This document shows positions 1-8,587 of a stretch of 64,000 bases of DNA, piece after piece. The position numbers were made by a program, and so were the translations under genes. The DNA is from Bacteroides eggerthii (lineage in GTDB: Bacteria; Bacteroidota; Bacteroidia; Bacteroidales; Bacteroidaceae), in assembly GCF_025146565.1 (NCBI RefSeq), contig NZ_CP102258.1, positions 434,001-498,000 on the forward strand, in the 5' to 3' direction. The notes beneath the pieces were generated by a model. It was not told where the DNA came from. It saw nothing but the letters and a program-made list of their open reading frames with translations, and searched no databases. Each line of letters begins with the position of its first letter. The stretch's first letter is position 1.

Positions 1-236
1 TGTTAGAGAACGCATCTTTCCTGCGCCTGAAGAATTTGTCGCTCGGTTATACACTACCTGCGTCCCTACTTGAGCGCACAAAAGTTTTATCGTCTGCCCG
101 CGTTTATGTGCAAGCGCAGAATCTCTTTACGTTTACTGATTTCTCCGGCATGGATCCGGAATCAAGTTCAAATGTGTATAAGGCGCAATATCCTATGACA
201 CGTCAGTTTACATTTGGTTTGGAATTCACATTTTAA
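1..236 (+). CDS. SusC/RagA TonB-dependent receptor, C-terminal end (partial)
   Basis: This is the last 77 or so residues of an outer-membrane TonB-linked receptor; the reading frame is already open at base 3 and the rest lies left of the window. The motif FLRLKNLSLGYTLP near the start and the closing strand ending in FGLEFTF are typical of the final beta-strands of SusC barrels, which end on an aromatic residue. It is followed 17 bases later by a susD-type gene, the usual SusC-SusD order. By family knowledge the pair forms a lidded outer-membrane importer. The ligand cannot be read from this fragment, but the downstream protease suggests a proteinaceous one (inference). Confidence 0.9.
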   Translation, partial: LENASFLRLKNLSLGYTLPASLLERTKVLSSARVYVQAQNLFTFTDFSGMDPESSSNVYKAQYPMTRQFTFGLEFTF

Positions 237-253
237 CGTTTAATTATTCAATA

Positions 254-1741
254 ATGAAATCATTTACAAAAATAGGACTGGTGGCGATGCTTTCGCTCGT
301 CTTTACCGGTTGTTTAGATAAATACCCGGATAACGCCATTCCCGACAAGGAAGCCATCCAGTCGGTATCCGATGCAAATCAGGCGGTTATCGGTATCTAC
401 GCCAGCTACAAAAGTTCTGCATTATACAGCGGATATCTGACTTTGCTCCCTGATATTCAAGCCGACTTAGTATATGCGGTAGAAGGCTTCAGCAACACCT
501 ACGGTGATATATGGAGATGGGACATCCTTGCCACCAACCGGGAAATAGAGGCAGTTTACAGCGCTCTTTATACCACAATAGGCCGGTGCAATTATTTCTT
601 CGAAAGCATTGTCGATTTGGAAAACACACTCACAGACGACGAACAACTCGACAAGCTGCAAGATTTGAAAGGAGAAGCATACTTTGCACGTGCATTAGCC
701 TACTCGGAACTCATCAAATGTTTCTGCAAAGCCTACGAACCCGCCACCGCCGAAAACGAATTGGGCGTAGCGCTGATTTCAAGCTACTACAACCCCGAAC
801 GTATGATCCGTTCTTCACTGAAAGACTCTTATGCTTTCGTCATTTCCGATTTGGAAAAGGCACTCGACCTGGTGACCCTCGATGAAACCAATAACTCTCC
901 GTACATCACCAAGAGTACCGTAAAAGCATTGCTGGCACGTGTCTACCTCTACATGCAAGATTGGGAAAAAGCACGCGACTATGCCACCCAAGTCATTGAG
1001 GATGACTACTTACAACTGTCGAGTGCAAAAACGAAATACACCTCCAAGCTGACGCACTACCAATATATGTGGAAGTACGACAGTGCATCCGAGATTATCT
1101 GGAAGGTAGGTTTCAATACCACTTCCTACGGCGGCGCACTGGGGCGTGTATTCCTGAATTACGACAACATCTCCTATAAACCGGACTATGTACCCGCCAG
1201 TTGGGCGTTGAACCTATATGATCAGAACGACTTGCGTTCCGAAAGCTTCTTTGCACAAAAGACTACAGGATATGCACATGGTCTCACATGGCCTCTGCTC
1301 GTCAAATATCATGGCAATGAAGATTTCATCAAGCTGAATATCTATCATGTAAACATGCCGAAAGTATTCCGTCTCTCCGAGCAATACCTCATCAGAGCCG
1401 AAGCCTATTGCCACCTGAAAGAGTACACCAAAGCGGGGAAAGACATAACAACCTTGCGTTCGGCACGTTATAAGACCTACGGCACCACCGCCATAGGTGA
1501 AGATAATTGGCTGGAAACCATTTCCGAAGAACGGGTACGAGAACTCTTTATGGAAGGTTTCCGCCTGCACGACCTCAAACGCTGGCATAAAGGCTTCGAA
1601 CGCGAACCGCAATCCAACACCGTAGAGGCGGCCAACTCGTTGAAGATAGAAGCCGACCATCCGCTCTTTGTATGGCCCATCCCACAACATGAGCTTGATG
1701 CACCAGGTTCAGAATTGCAACCTAATGATAGTAATAACTAA
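254..1741 (+). CDS. SusD/RagB family nutrient-binding lipoprotein
   Basis: This 495-residue protein is the surface lid of the adjoining SusC receptor. It opens with a lipoprotein signal peptide whose lipobox ends at Cys20 (VFTGC), followed by the SusD N-terminal segment with its TPR-like helices. The C-terminal RagB/SusD signature is visible around residues 430-450 (ISEERVRELFMEGFRLHDLKRW, split here as ISEERVRELF and EGFRLHDLKRW). Its length is normal for the family. It starts 17 bases after the susC stop, so the two are almost certainly co-transcribed. The family binds oligosaccharides or peptides at the cell surface; specificity is not evident from sequence. The family call is secure, the ligand is not. 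Confidence 0.95.
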   Translation: MKSFTKIGLVAMLSLVFTGCLDKYPDNAIPDKEAIQSVSDANQAVIGIYASYKSSALYSGYLTLLPDIQADLVYAVEGFSNTYGDIWRWDILATNREIEAVYSALYTTIGRCNYFFESIVDLENTLTDDEQLDKLQDLKGEAYFARALAYSELIKCFCKAYEPATAENELGVALISSYYNPERMIRSSLKDSYAFVISDLEKALDLVTLDETNNSPYITKSTVKALLARVYLYMQDWEKARDYATQVIEDDYLQLSSAKTKYTSKLTHYQYMWKYDSASEIIWKVGFNTTSYGGALGRVFLNYDNISYKPDYVPASWALNLYDQNDLRSESFFAQKTTGYAHGLTWPLLVKYHGNEDFIKLNIYHVNMPKVFRLSEQYLIRAEAYCHLKEYTKAGKDITTLRSARYKTYGTTAIGEDNWLETISEERVRELFMEGFRLHDLKRWHKGFEREPQSNTVEAANSLKIEADHPLFVWPIPQHELDAPGSELQPNDSNN

Positions 1742-1747
1742 TTTTTG

Positions 1748-2659
1748 ATGCGTGTTATAATGAAACATCTATCTATATATAATGTATTAATTGCCACCGC
1801 CCTGCTTTCCCTTGCCTTGCTGGCGGCGTGCAGCAGCGAAGAGCAGACCTATGACGGCCCGTCCTACGTAATGTTTACCGATTCGCTGAATGTCTGTCCT
1901 GTATTCCAGGAGAACAATGACTACAAAGTGGCGCTTTCGGCAACGAAAAGTGTCCCTTACGACCGGAAATTCGGTATTGAAATCCTCCAAACAGAAAGTA
2001 ATGCCATTGAAGGCTATCACTATTCCATCAAGTCGAACACCGTAACAATTCCTGCCGGAGAACTGGCTACATCCGTCGAAATCAACGGTATCTATGAAAA
2101 CATAGCAGACGACGATTCACTGAACATCCGCATGCGTATTGTATCACTCGAAGATGTGGAATGGCCTTACTATGGAGTGACCGCCAATGTTCGTCTGCAA
2201 AAAATGTGCCCGTTCGACATCAACAACTTCACGCGTTATGCCGTAGTGCAGTCCTCTTTCCTCAGCGAATTCAAACCATATAGCACCAACAAGCGTCTGA
2301 TTATGACCGACCGGGTAGAAGGCGAAGACAACAGCATAATGCTTCACGACTTCCTGTGCGACGGCTACGATGTGAAAGTAACGCTGGATCATAGTGACCC
2401 GATGGTTCCCTCGGCCAGTGTACATACCGGAGATATTATCGGTACCACACAAGAATTCCTCGGCAGCTTGTACAATGACAACATGCTGCGCATCACAGAT
2501 TATACGGCAGTCCCCTCAACCATTTTCCCCTGCCGCGACACAGTTGTACTCTACTCCATGGTCTATGTAAAAGATGTAGGCCTTTTGGGTGCTTATGTCA
2601 CTGTGATTCGCTGGATCAGCGACGCTGAGGCAGAAGATATTTTGCATAGTGGATTTTAA
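1748..2659 (+). CDS. Calx-beta-like surface lipoprotein (DUF4843/DUF4984 type)
   Basis: About 303 residues with a lipoprotein signal ending at Cys28 (LLAAC), followed by Ser-Ser-Glu-Glu, an acidic run typical of lipoproteins displayed on the Bacteroidetes surface. Residues about 45-150 resemble a Calx-beta or DUF4843-type all-beta domain (the VTIPAGELATSVEI stretch is characteristic). The C-terminal half resembles the domain usually paired with it, DUF4984 from memory. Such proteins commonly sit third in susCD operons as auxiliary binding proteins. The ATG at 1760 gives a more canonical signal peptide and is an alternative start. The gene begins 6 bases after susD and is clearly in the same operon. 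The exact Pfam assignment is a recollection and needs a profile search. Confidence 0.75.
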   Translation: MRVIMKHLSIYNVLIATALLSLALLAACSSEEQTYDGPSYVMFTDSLNVCPVFQENNDYKVALSATKSVPYDRKFGIEILQTESNAIEGYHYSIKSNTVTIPAGELATSVEINGIYENIADDDSLNIRMRIVSLEDVEWPYYGVTANVRLQKMCPFDINNFTRYAVVQSSFLSEFKPYSTNKRLIMTDRVEGEDNSIMLHDFLCDGYDVKVTLDHSDPMVPSASVHTGDIIGTTQEFLGSLYNDNMLRITDYTAVPSTIFPCRDTVVLYSMVYVKDVGLLGAYVTVIRWISDAEAEDILHSGF

Positions 2660-2668
2660 ACCAGTCAG

Positions 2669-4276
2669 ATGATGAATATGAAAAAATTAGAATATATACT
2701 TTTAGGCCTATTAGTGGGCTTCGCAATGGGAGCTTGCTCATCCGATGATGAGAATGCGGGTGTCGTTGACCCCGTTTTCCCGGAAAGCCAATCCTACGAA
2801 ATCATACCTGATCAGGTATGCGAAATCAGCTTTGAAGCTTCCACAGAATGGAGAGTGACTACTGACAAACAGTGGCTGAAGTTTATAGATGAAACAGGTA
2901 AATTTCAGTCGCTCACAGGAAAAGCCGGAAAACAAACGGTAAAAGTAACCGCAACGAACGGTGCTCTTGGATTTACAGATGACAAAGCGCAAGTGAAGCT
3001 GACTATGGGCGGCAAAACACAAACAATTGCCGAGATGAATCGTGCTGCAAAAGAACGTGTAGCGAAGATGTACACTGTAAAAGGATCTGACATTATCGAG
3101 ATTAATGAATTTGTCGATAAAACATTCAACCGTACGGAACAAATTGGCTTTGAAGCCAATTTCGACTGGAAGATTGATATGGCTTCTTTACCCGGCTGGA
3201 TTCTCAGCGAAGGCGCAGAAAGCAGTCTCATCGAGAATTTATGTGGAGAAGCCGGTCAAACCATCAGTCACAACAGAATGGGCAGTATAGACATAAAATT
3301 AGAAGAACGCTATAAAGATCTTAGCGGATATATCACCATTCGTGACATTGAAAGCGATTACACATGCCAATTTCCGGTAAGCGCTCCGGGTATAGAAGCC
3401 GGACAGATAATGTGGATAGGGCAAGTTGTAAATTTACGCAGAGGAATTACTTGGAATGATAAAGGGAAAAAACTCATTCTGGATCCAGGAAGCGGAGACG
3501 TCATTTCCGTTACAGATGAATTGGCAGCATGCCACGTTGTGATTCGTGACAACGACTTCGAGTATCGATTTATGGAATGGGACCCTATCGAAAGGACAGC
3601 AAAAGAAATACCGGCTGAAGATATCTGGGTGGAAGTAGAAAAAGAGGGAGGAGTATTAACCTTAAAAGCAAAAGAGAACACTAACATAGATGTACGTAAG
3701 ATGGTTCTGTTCCTTGTCCCTAAAAATACGGAAGTAGACTATGATTCACATTTCACTAAATATAACGGTACCTTCAATTTCAATACAAAAGGTTATGGAA
3801 TAGAATTAAACCAATACGGTGCCATTACATTCAAGGTATGGAAACAAATCAATTCCATGAAATATGAATATATGGCAGAGGCGACCAAGGCAGCAAATGC
3901 AGAGGCGATTGCAGAAAATTTAGGTTTGGAAAATGCTGATAATATTTTTGAATACTCTTTTACCAAAGAACAGTGGGATATGTCCGAAAGACTTCACATT
4001 ACACCGCTTGGGATGATTTCATGGCATGGAAAATTTGAATTGTTCGATGAGAATTACAAATCTTTAGGAACGAGTGCTATAAAATGGGCGGCATCTTGTG
4101 GCAACGGTAATGTATATGACGAAGCCTACAAAGCTTATCCATCCATTAAATTTGAGAATCGTATCCCCTTTGACAATATCACTGACGATTGCCTGTACAT
4201 CGTAATCCGCGACAATAACGACAAAGATTTAGGAACCTTTGTTATCCGCAAAAACAATGAAGCCACTATAAAATAA
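2669..4276 (+). CDS. BACON-like / DUF5003-type surface lipoprotein
   Basis: This 535-residue protein has a lipoprotein signal ending at Cys23 (MGAC) followed by SSDDEN, the acidic tail expected of surface-exported Bacteroidetes lipoproteins. Residues about 40-110 look like a BACON-type Ig fold (STEWRVTTDKQWLKF), and a second similar segment lies at 150-240 (NFDWKIDMASLPGWIL). The remainder is beta-rich with no catalytic motif I can see. From memory it resembles DUF5003 proteins. BACON domains are thought to bind carbohydrate or mucin-like ligands or act as spacers. It lies 9 bases after the previous gene within the same operon. The function is unknown; a binding or scaffold role in the surface complex is inferred. 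Confidence 0.7.
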   Translation: MMNMKKLEYILLGLLVGFAMGACSSDDENAGVVDPVFPESQSYEIIPDQVCEISFEASTEWRVTTDKQWLKFIDETGKFQSLTGKAGKQTVKVTATNGALGFTDDKAQVKLTMGGKTQTIAEMNRAAKERVAKMYTVKGSDIIEINEFVDKTFNRTEQIGFEANFDWKIDMASLPGWILSEGAESSLIENLCGEAGQTISHNRMGSIDIKLEERYKDLSGYITIRDIESDYTCQFPVSAPGIEAGQIMWIGQVVNLRRGITWNDKGKKLILDPGSGDVISVTDELAACHVVIRDNDFEYRFMEWDPIERTAKEIPAEDIWVEVEKEGGVLTLKAKENTNIDVRKMVLFLVPKNTEVDYDSHFTKYNGTFNFNTKGYGIELNQYGAITFKVWKQINSMKYEYMAEATKAANAEAIAENLGLENADNIFEYSFTKEQWDMSERLHITPLGMISWHGKFELFDENYKSLGTSAIKWAASCGNGNVYDEAYKAYPSIKFENRIPFDNITDDCLYIVIRDNNDKDLGTFVIRKNNEATIK

Positions 4277-4286
4277 ACGCTGCTAT

Positions 4287-6893
4287 ATGAGAATTACAAA
4301 TATTTTAATCAAACTGGTAGGAGCCTTGGCACTCTTGGCTCTCACTTTCAGTTGTACGGACGATACGTATGACGCTCCGGCAGAAGGCTATGGATTCGTA
4401 CAATTCAAGCTGGTGAAGAATGGTGGATTAACGGCCGACAAAGAAATAACTTCACGTGCCGCCAATGCCGACATTCTCGATTCACTGGCAGATGCAAAAA
4501 AGATCAAAATAACCCTGAAGTCGGCCTACGACGTAATAGAGCAAACACTCGCACTCTCGGCAACCAACGGTTCAGATACTGAAATGGGACTGTGGAGCGA
4601 GAAATGCCAACTGTTGGCAGACCATTACAACATTGCAGGCTACGAACTGCTCGACAATCTGGGTAACACTCTGCTTACTTATGACGTAGAATCAGAAAAA
4701 ACATTCGAAGTGGTTTCAGGCGGCATGGTAGTGGAAACAATCAATGTCAACGTCCGCCCACGCGGAACAGTCAAATTTCAACTTGTGAAAGACTTTTCAG
4801 CAATCACACGTACTGCTGAAGCCTACCGTATGGATAAGGTAGCCAAAGCAAATATCACTGTGAAGCACAAACAGACCGGTGAATTAATCACTTTCGAAAA
4901 TATGCGCACCAATATAGAGTATTACTATGAAAGCGAGAGTGAAAAAACCTATCACAGCAAGTTGGTGTGCGATACAATTCTTGCTCTGAAAGCAGGCGAT
5001 TACATCGCCACTTCTTTCATTGTTAAAGACCAAAAAGACCAAATTCTGGAAGCAGCCAAGGTAACTGCCCCCAACGGTTTTTCCATAGCAGACAACAAAG
5101 AGACCGTTGCCGATGTGCCTATCACCATGCAGGAAACAGCCCCCAGTATTCACGACGGCATTATCCTGAAGAAAATATGGGAAGCGCTCGACGGTCCTAA
5201 CTGGAGCTTCCGCGGTGTTGTTTTCAATAAAGGCTGTAACTGGGAATTTGACCGGGACATCGATTTATGGATTGCACAACCCGGTGTCATGGTGTTGGAC
5301 GACGGTCACGTAGCTTCTATCTCTTTGGGAGGATTCGGTGCACGCGGTCATATGCCCGAAGAATTGGGAGAACTGAGTGAACTGCGCAGCCTGATTCTCG
5401 GTTCACACAACGATGCCATCAACTCCTCTCCTATCAATAAAATAGACGATCCGGACGAACTGATAGCTGCCCAACGCGCCGACTTCAAGCAAATGACTTT
5501 GGACTGCAGTCTGGCAGAAATGGCTCCCGAAATGTGGAATGTCCTGCCTGATAAGTTAAACGAGCACATCAAGGACTTTAACAATTGCGGTAACCGTTCC
5601 GCGACCGGATTGAATATGTATGCCAACAACCCCAACAATTTCTATACTGCCATCTACTCATTACCGGCAAGTATCGGCAAATTAAAGAAACTGACAAGTC
5701 TCTTCATCGCCAACAGCCCGATAGCCTCTCTGCCCGATGAGTTGTCCCAGCTGGAAAACTGTACGGATGTAGAAATATACAACTGCCCCAACCTGAAGGA
5801 AATTCCTAAAGGCTTTATGAACATGCCCAAGTTACAAATGGTCTATTTCGTCAACAACAACGGTATCACAAGCGATAAGCTCTATGAAGGAATGGTAGAG
5901 TGGACAAAGAGCGCGTCCAAAGAAAGCTTACAGGGATTGTACTTCATGAACAACAACCTGAAGAGAGTACCCGACCTGAGGCCCATGAAGAAGTTAGGCT
6001 TCCTCGATATGCAGAACAATCAGATTGAAGAATTTGAAGCACCATTCGGCAAAGACCATAACCTGGGAACACTAAACTTAAGCAACAACCACCTGAAAGC
6101 TCTTCCACGCGATGACCAAGGATATTTTGCCGGATTTGAAGCGGTAGAGACATGGTCATTTGCCGGCAATGAATTTACGGAGTTCCCGGATATATTCGAT
6201 GCAGACTCTCCTTTCTTGATAGGTACCATTAACTTCTCACAGAACAAAATTACTTCGTTTGAAAAACGAGGCGGTGACAAGTTCCATGGTCTTAATGTAG
6301 AGATTCTGAATCTGTCGTTCAATCCATTAGGCAGCTTCCCCGAATGTATCTATGAATCCGGAACCAAAGTCAATTACCTGGTGCTGCGTGCCTGCAATAT
6401 CCGGGAATTTCCAGAAGAGGCATTGGAGGGAGACTATGTTTTCTACACAATGGCACTCGACCTGGCAGCGAACAGAATCAAAACATTGCCGAAGAACTTC
6501 AACGCCCTCAAGTTCCCCTATATGAGTGGACTGGATTTAACGGGCAATGCCTTCGATGGATTTGCCTATCGCGCACTGGATCTTCCCAATCTGAAGCAGT
6601 TTATCTTCCGCGGTCAGCGTGATGACAACGGATACCGCTGCATGAAAGAATGGCCTACCGCTGTTTATGCACACCAAGGGCTGAGAGTGCTTTACTTGGG
6701 GTCGAACGACATCCGCAGAGTAGTTGATTACACCCTGGATAAAATACGTTTCGGTGTCGAGTTGACAGATAATCCGAATATTTCGATAGACCTGACTACA
6801 GCCTGTCCATACATAACAGCCGGTTTGGCAAGTTTCCTGTTTGATCCTGGACAAGACGTACGCGGCTGCGATGCAGTAGTTCCTAAATACTGA
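4287..6893 (+). CDS. Leucine-rich repeat lipoprotein (DUF4458-like N-terminus)
   Basis: An 868-residue lipoprotein; the signal ends at Cys23 (TFSC) followed by TDD. Residues 30-285 carry two beta-rich repeats that resemble the DUF4458 domain (VQFKLVKNGG and VKFQLVKDFS begin equivalent units). Residues about 300-850 are irregular leucine-rich repeats, seen as recurring LxxLxLxxNxL patterns such as LGTLNLSNNHLKALP. LRR arcs normally bind proteins or peptides, which suits the protease two genes downstream. No enzyme motif is seen. It starts 10 bases after the previous stop, in the same operon. The LRR call is firm; the N-terminal domain name is from memory. Confidence 0.85.
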   Translation: MRITNILIKLVGALALLALTFSCTDDTYDAPAEGYGFVQFKLVKNGGLTADKEITSRAANADILDSLADAKKIKITLKSAYDVIEQTLALSATNGSDTEMGLWSEKCQLLADHYNIAGYELLDNLGNTLLTYDVESEKTFEVVSGGMVVETINVNVRPRGTVKFQLVKDFSAITRTAEAYRMDKVAKANITVKHKQTGELITFENMRTNIEYYYESESEKTYHSKLVCDTILALKAGDYIATSFIVKDQKDQILEAAKVTAPNGFSIADNKETVADVPITMQETAPSIHDGIILKKIWEALDGPNWSFRGVVFNKGCNWEFDRDIDLWIAQPGVMVLDDGHVASISLGGFGARGHMPEELGELSELRSLILGSHNDAINSSPINKIDDPDELIAAQRADFKQMTLDCSLAEMAPEMWNVLPDKLNEHIKDFNNCGNRSATGLNMYANNPNNFYTAIYSLPASIGKLKKLTSLFIANSPIASLPDELSQLENCTDVEIYNCPNLKEIPKGFMNMPKLQMVYFVNNNGITSDKLYEGMVEWTKSASKESLQGLYFMNNNLKRVPDLRPMKKLGFLDMQNNQIEEFEAPFGKDHNLGTLNLSNNHLKALPRDDQGYFAGFEAVETWSFAGNEFTEFPDIFDADSPFLIGTINFSQNKITSFEKRGGDKFHGLNVEILNLSFNPLGSFPECIYESGTKVNYLVLRACNIREFPEEALEGDYVFYTMALDLAANRIKTLPKNFNALKFPYMSGLDLTGNAFDGFAYRALDLPNLKQFIFRGQRDDNGYRCMKEWPTAVYAHQGLRVLYLGSNDIRRVVDYTLDKIRFGVELTDNPNISIDLTTACPYITAGLASFLFDPGQDVRGCDAVVPKY

Positions 6894-6914
6894 TAACTTA
6901 ATAGATACAGATAT

Positions 6915-8582
6915 ATGAAAGCAAAATATATTCTTAGCATAATGGCACTTCTGATAGGTGCCTCCTGTTCGGATGACAATGAGAATACACCCGGGTTTAC
7001 TTTGGACGAGAAAGAGATCCAAATGGAAGCCGTAGGCGGAACGCGTGAAGTACGCGTCTCAGTACCGGGCAACTGGACAGCCACCCCCAGCGAATCATGG
7101 GTACAGGTTTCGCCCACCAACGGCAAAAGTTCGGAGATTTGTGTCATCAAAGTAGATACCACTATATTGGCCAACAAACAACGCGAAGCCATAATAAACT
7201 TCAAGACCCGTAACGATGCCGAAACACGTTCTCTTAAAATCGTACAAGCCGGGTTTGACAAGGCTTTAACCCTTTCTACCACCTCTGTTGAATTGGAGAA
7301 CTACGCCGATTATGGTAAACGCTATTTTGATGTAGAGGTCACTTCCAATGTAGACTTCAAAGTGGACATACCACAGGATGCAGCCACTTGGCTTTCTTAC
7401 GATAAATATAAATTTACGCTTGACTGTGGCGCCCGCCCCCGCAAAACCACTATCCGTTTCAATTGGGAAGGAAATACGGATGCTACAAATCGAGAAGCCA
7501 AAATCAACTTCCTCGTAGCAGAAGGCAATGAAGACATGATGAAGCATGATGCACTACTCATCAGTCAGGAGCGTGCACCCGAAATAACCCCTACACGCGA
7601 AGGTGACTCATTGGCTTTAGTCATCATTGAACGCAAGCTGAACGTAGCTGTCAAGTGGGATAAAAATGAGTCCTTAATGAATTGGCCACAGGTAAAATTG
7701 TGGGAAGAGCAGGACAAGGGGTGTACTCCGGAGAATCTCGGACGTGTACGCGCGGTTGAATTCAGCCAATTTATTACTAAAGAAGGTATTCCCGATGAAA
7801 TACGTTATCTTACAGAGCTCGAAACTTTAAGTTTCTTCTCCAATGGTAACAAGTTCATGTATTCATTCGATACGGGAACCGCCATTACCCAACTGACGAA
7901 ACTCAAGAACCTGCGCATCTATTCATTCGGACTTACCACATTGCCACCCGAATTTGTGAATCTGAAGAATTTAGTGACGCTGGACTTGAGTAGCAACAAT
8001 TTCCAGGAAGTACCTGCCATTCTTACTCCAGAGAACTTCCCGAACCTGAGACACCTGTCACTGGCAACCAACCGTCGCAGTCATGAGATAGATTTGACAG
8101 GTACAAACAAATATCCCAAAGAAGAATGGGGAGGATTGTATGGTTCAAACAATAATAATAACTCTAATCTATCCAATCCGATGTTGGAAAGACTCTTCAA
8201 ATGGGAAAACCTGGAATCACTGGTGCTTTCCAATAATATTATCAAAGGGACATTGCCTAAAATGGCTTACGGCGTACCCAAATATACAAAAGAGGAAGTG
8301 GAAGCAAACGATACACTGAAAACCGCCGCAAGTGTATTGGTAGGCAAACCCAAAGTATTGCCCCATTGCAAGGATTTACGTATCGGCTTAAACTACCTGC
8401 ATGGAGACCTTCCCGATTGGCTCTTACACCACCCCTACCTAATGTTCTGGTCACCTGAAATCAGTATATTCAATCAGAACAGAGGCAAAGATGACCAAGG
8501 GATAATGCCTGGATTCAGTAATGTTCCAACATCATTTGAATATTTCTACGAGCTTTATCCGATATTGAAGCCTAAATATTAA
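6915..8582 (+). CDS. BACON-domain and leucine-rich repeat lipoprotein
   Basis: A 555-residue lipoprotein with a short signal ending at Cys18 (GASC) followed by SDDNEN. Residues about 25-118 form a clear BACON domain (VSVPGNWTATPSESWVQVSP). A second BACON-like domain covers about 120-225. Residues about 265-555 are leucine-rich repeats (LVTLDLSSNNFQEVP). It therefore shares architecture with the preceding 868-residue protein, and the two may have arisen by duplication and divergence. It starts 21 bases after that gene and ends 5 bases before the protease gene. A surface protein-binding role is inferred from the LRR fold; nothing catalytic is visible. Confidence 0.85.
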   Translation: MKAKYILSIMALLIGASCSDDNENTPGFTLDEKEIQMEAVGGTREVRVSVPGNWTATPSESWVQVSPTNGKSSEICVIKVDTTILANKQREAIINFKTRNDAETRSLKIVQAGFDKALTLSTTSVELENYADYGKRYFDVEVTSNVDFKVDIPQDAATWLSYDKYKFTLDCGARPRKTTIRFNWEGNTDATNREAKINFLVAEGNEDMMKHDALLISQERAPEITPTREGDSLALVIIERKLNVAVKWDKNESLMNWPQVKLWEEQDKGCTPENLGRVRAVEFSQFITKEGIPDEIRYLTELETLSFFSNGNKFMYSFDTGTAITQLTKLKNLRIYSFGLTTLPPEFVNLKNLVTLDLSSNNFQEVPAILTPENFPNLRHLSLATNRRSHEIDLTGTNKYPKEEWGGLYGSNNNNNSNLSNPMLERLFKWENLESLVLSNNIIKGTLPKMAYGVPKYTKEEVEANDTLKTAASVLVGKPKVLPHCKDLRIGLNYLHGDLPDWLLHHPYLMFWSPEISIFNQNRGKDDQGIMPGFSNVPTSFEYFYELYPILKPKY

Positions 8583-8587
8583 AACCA

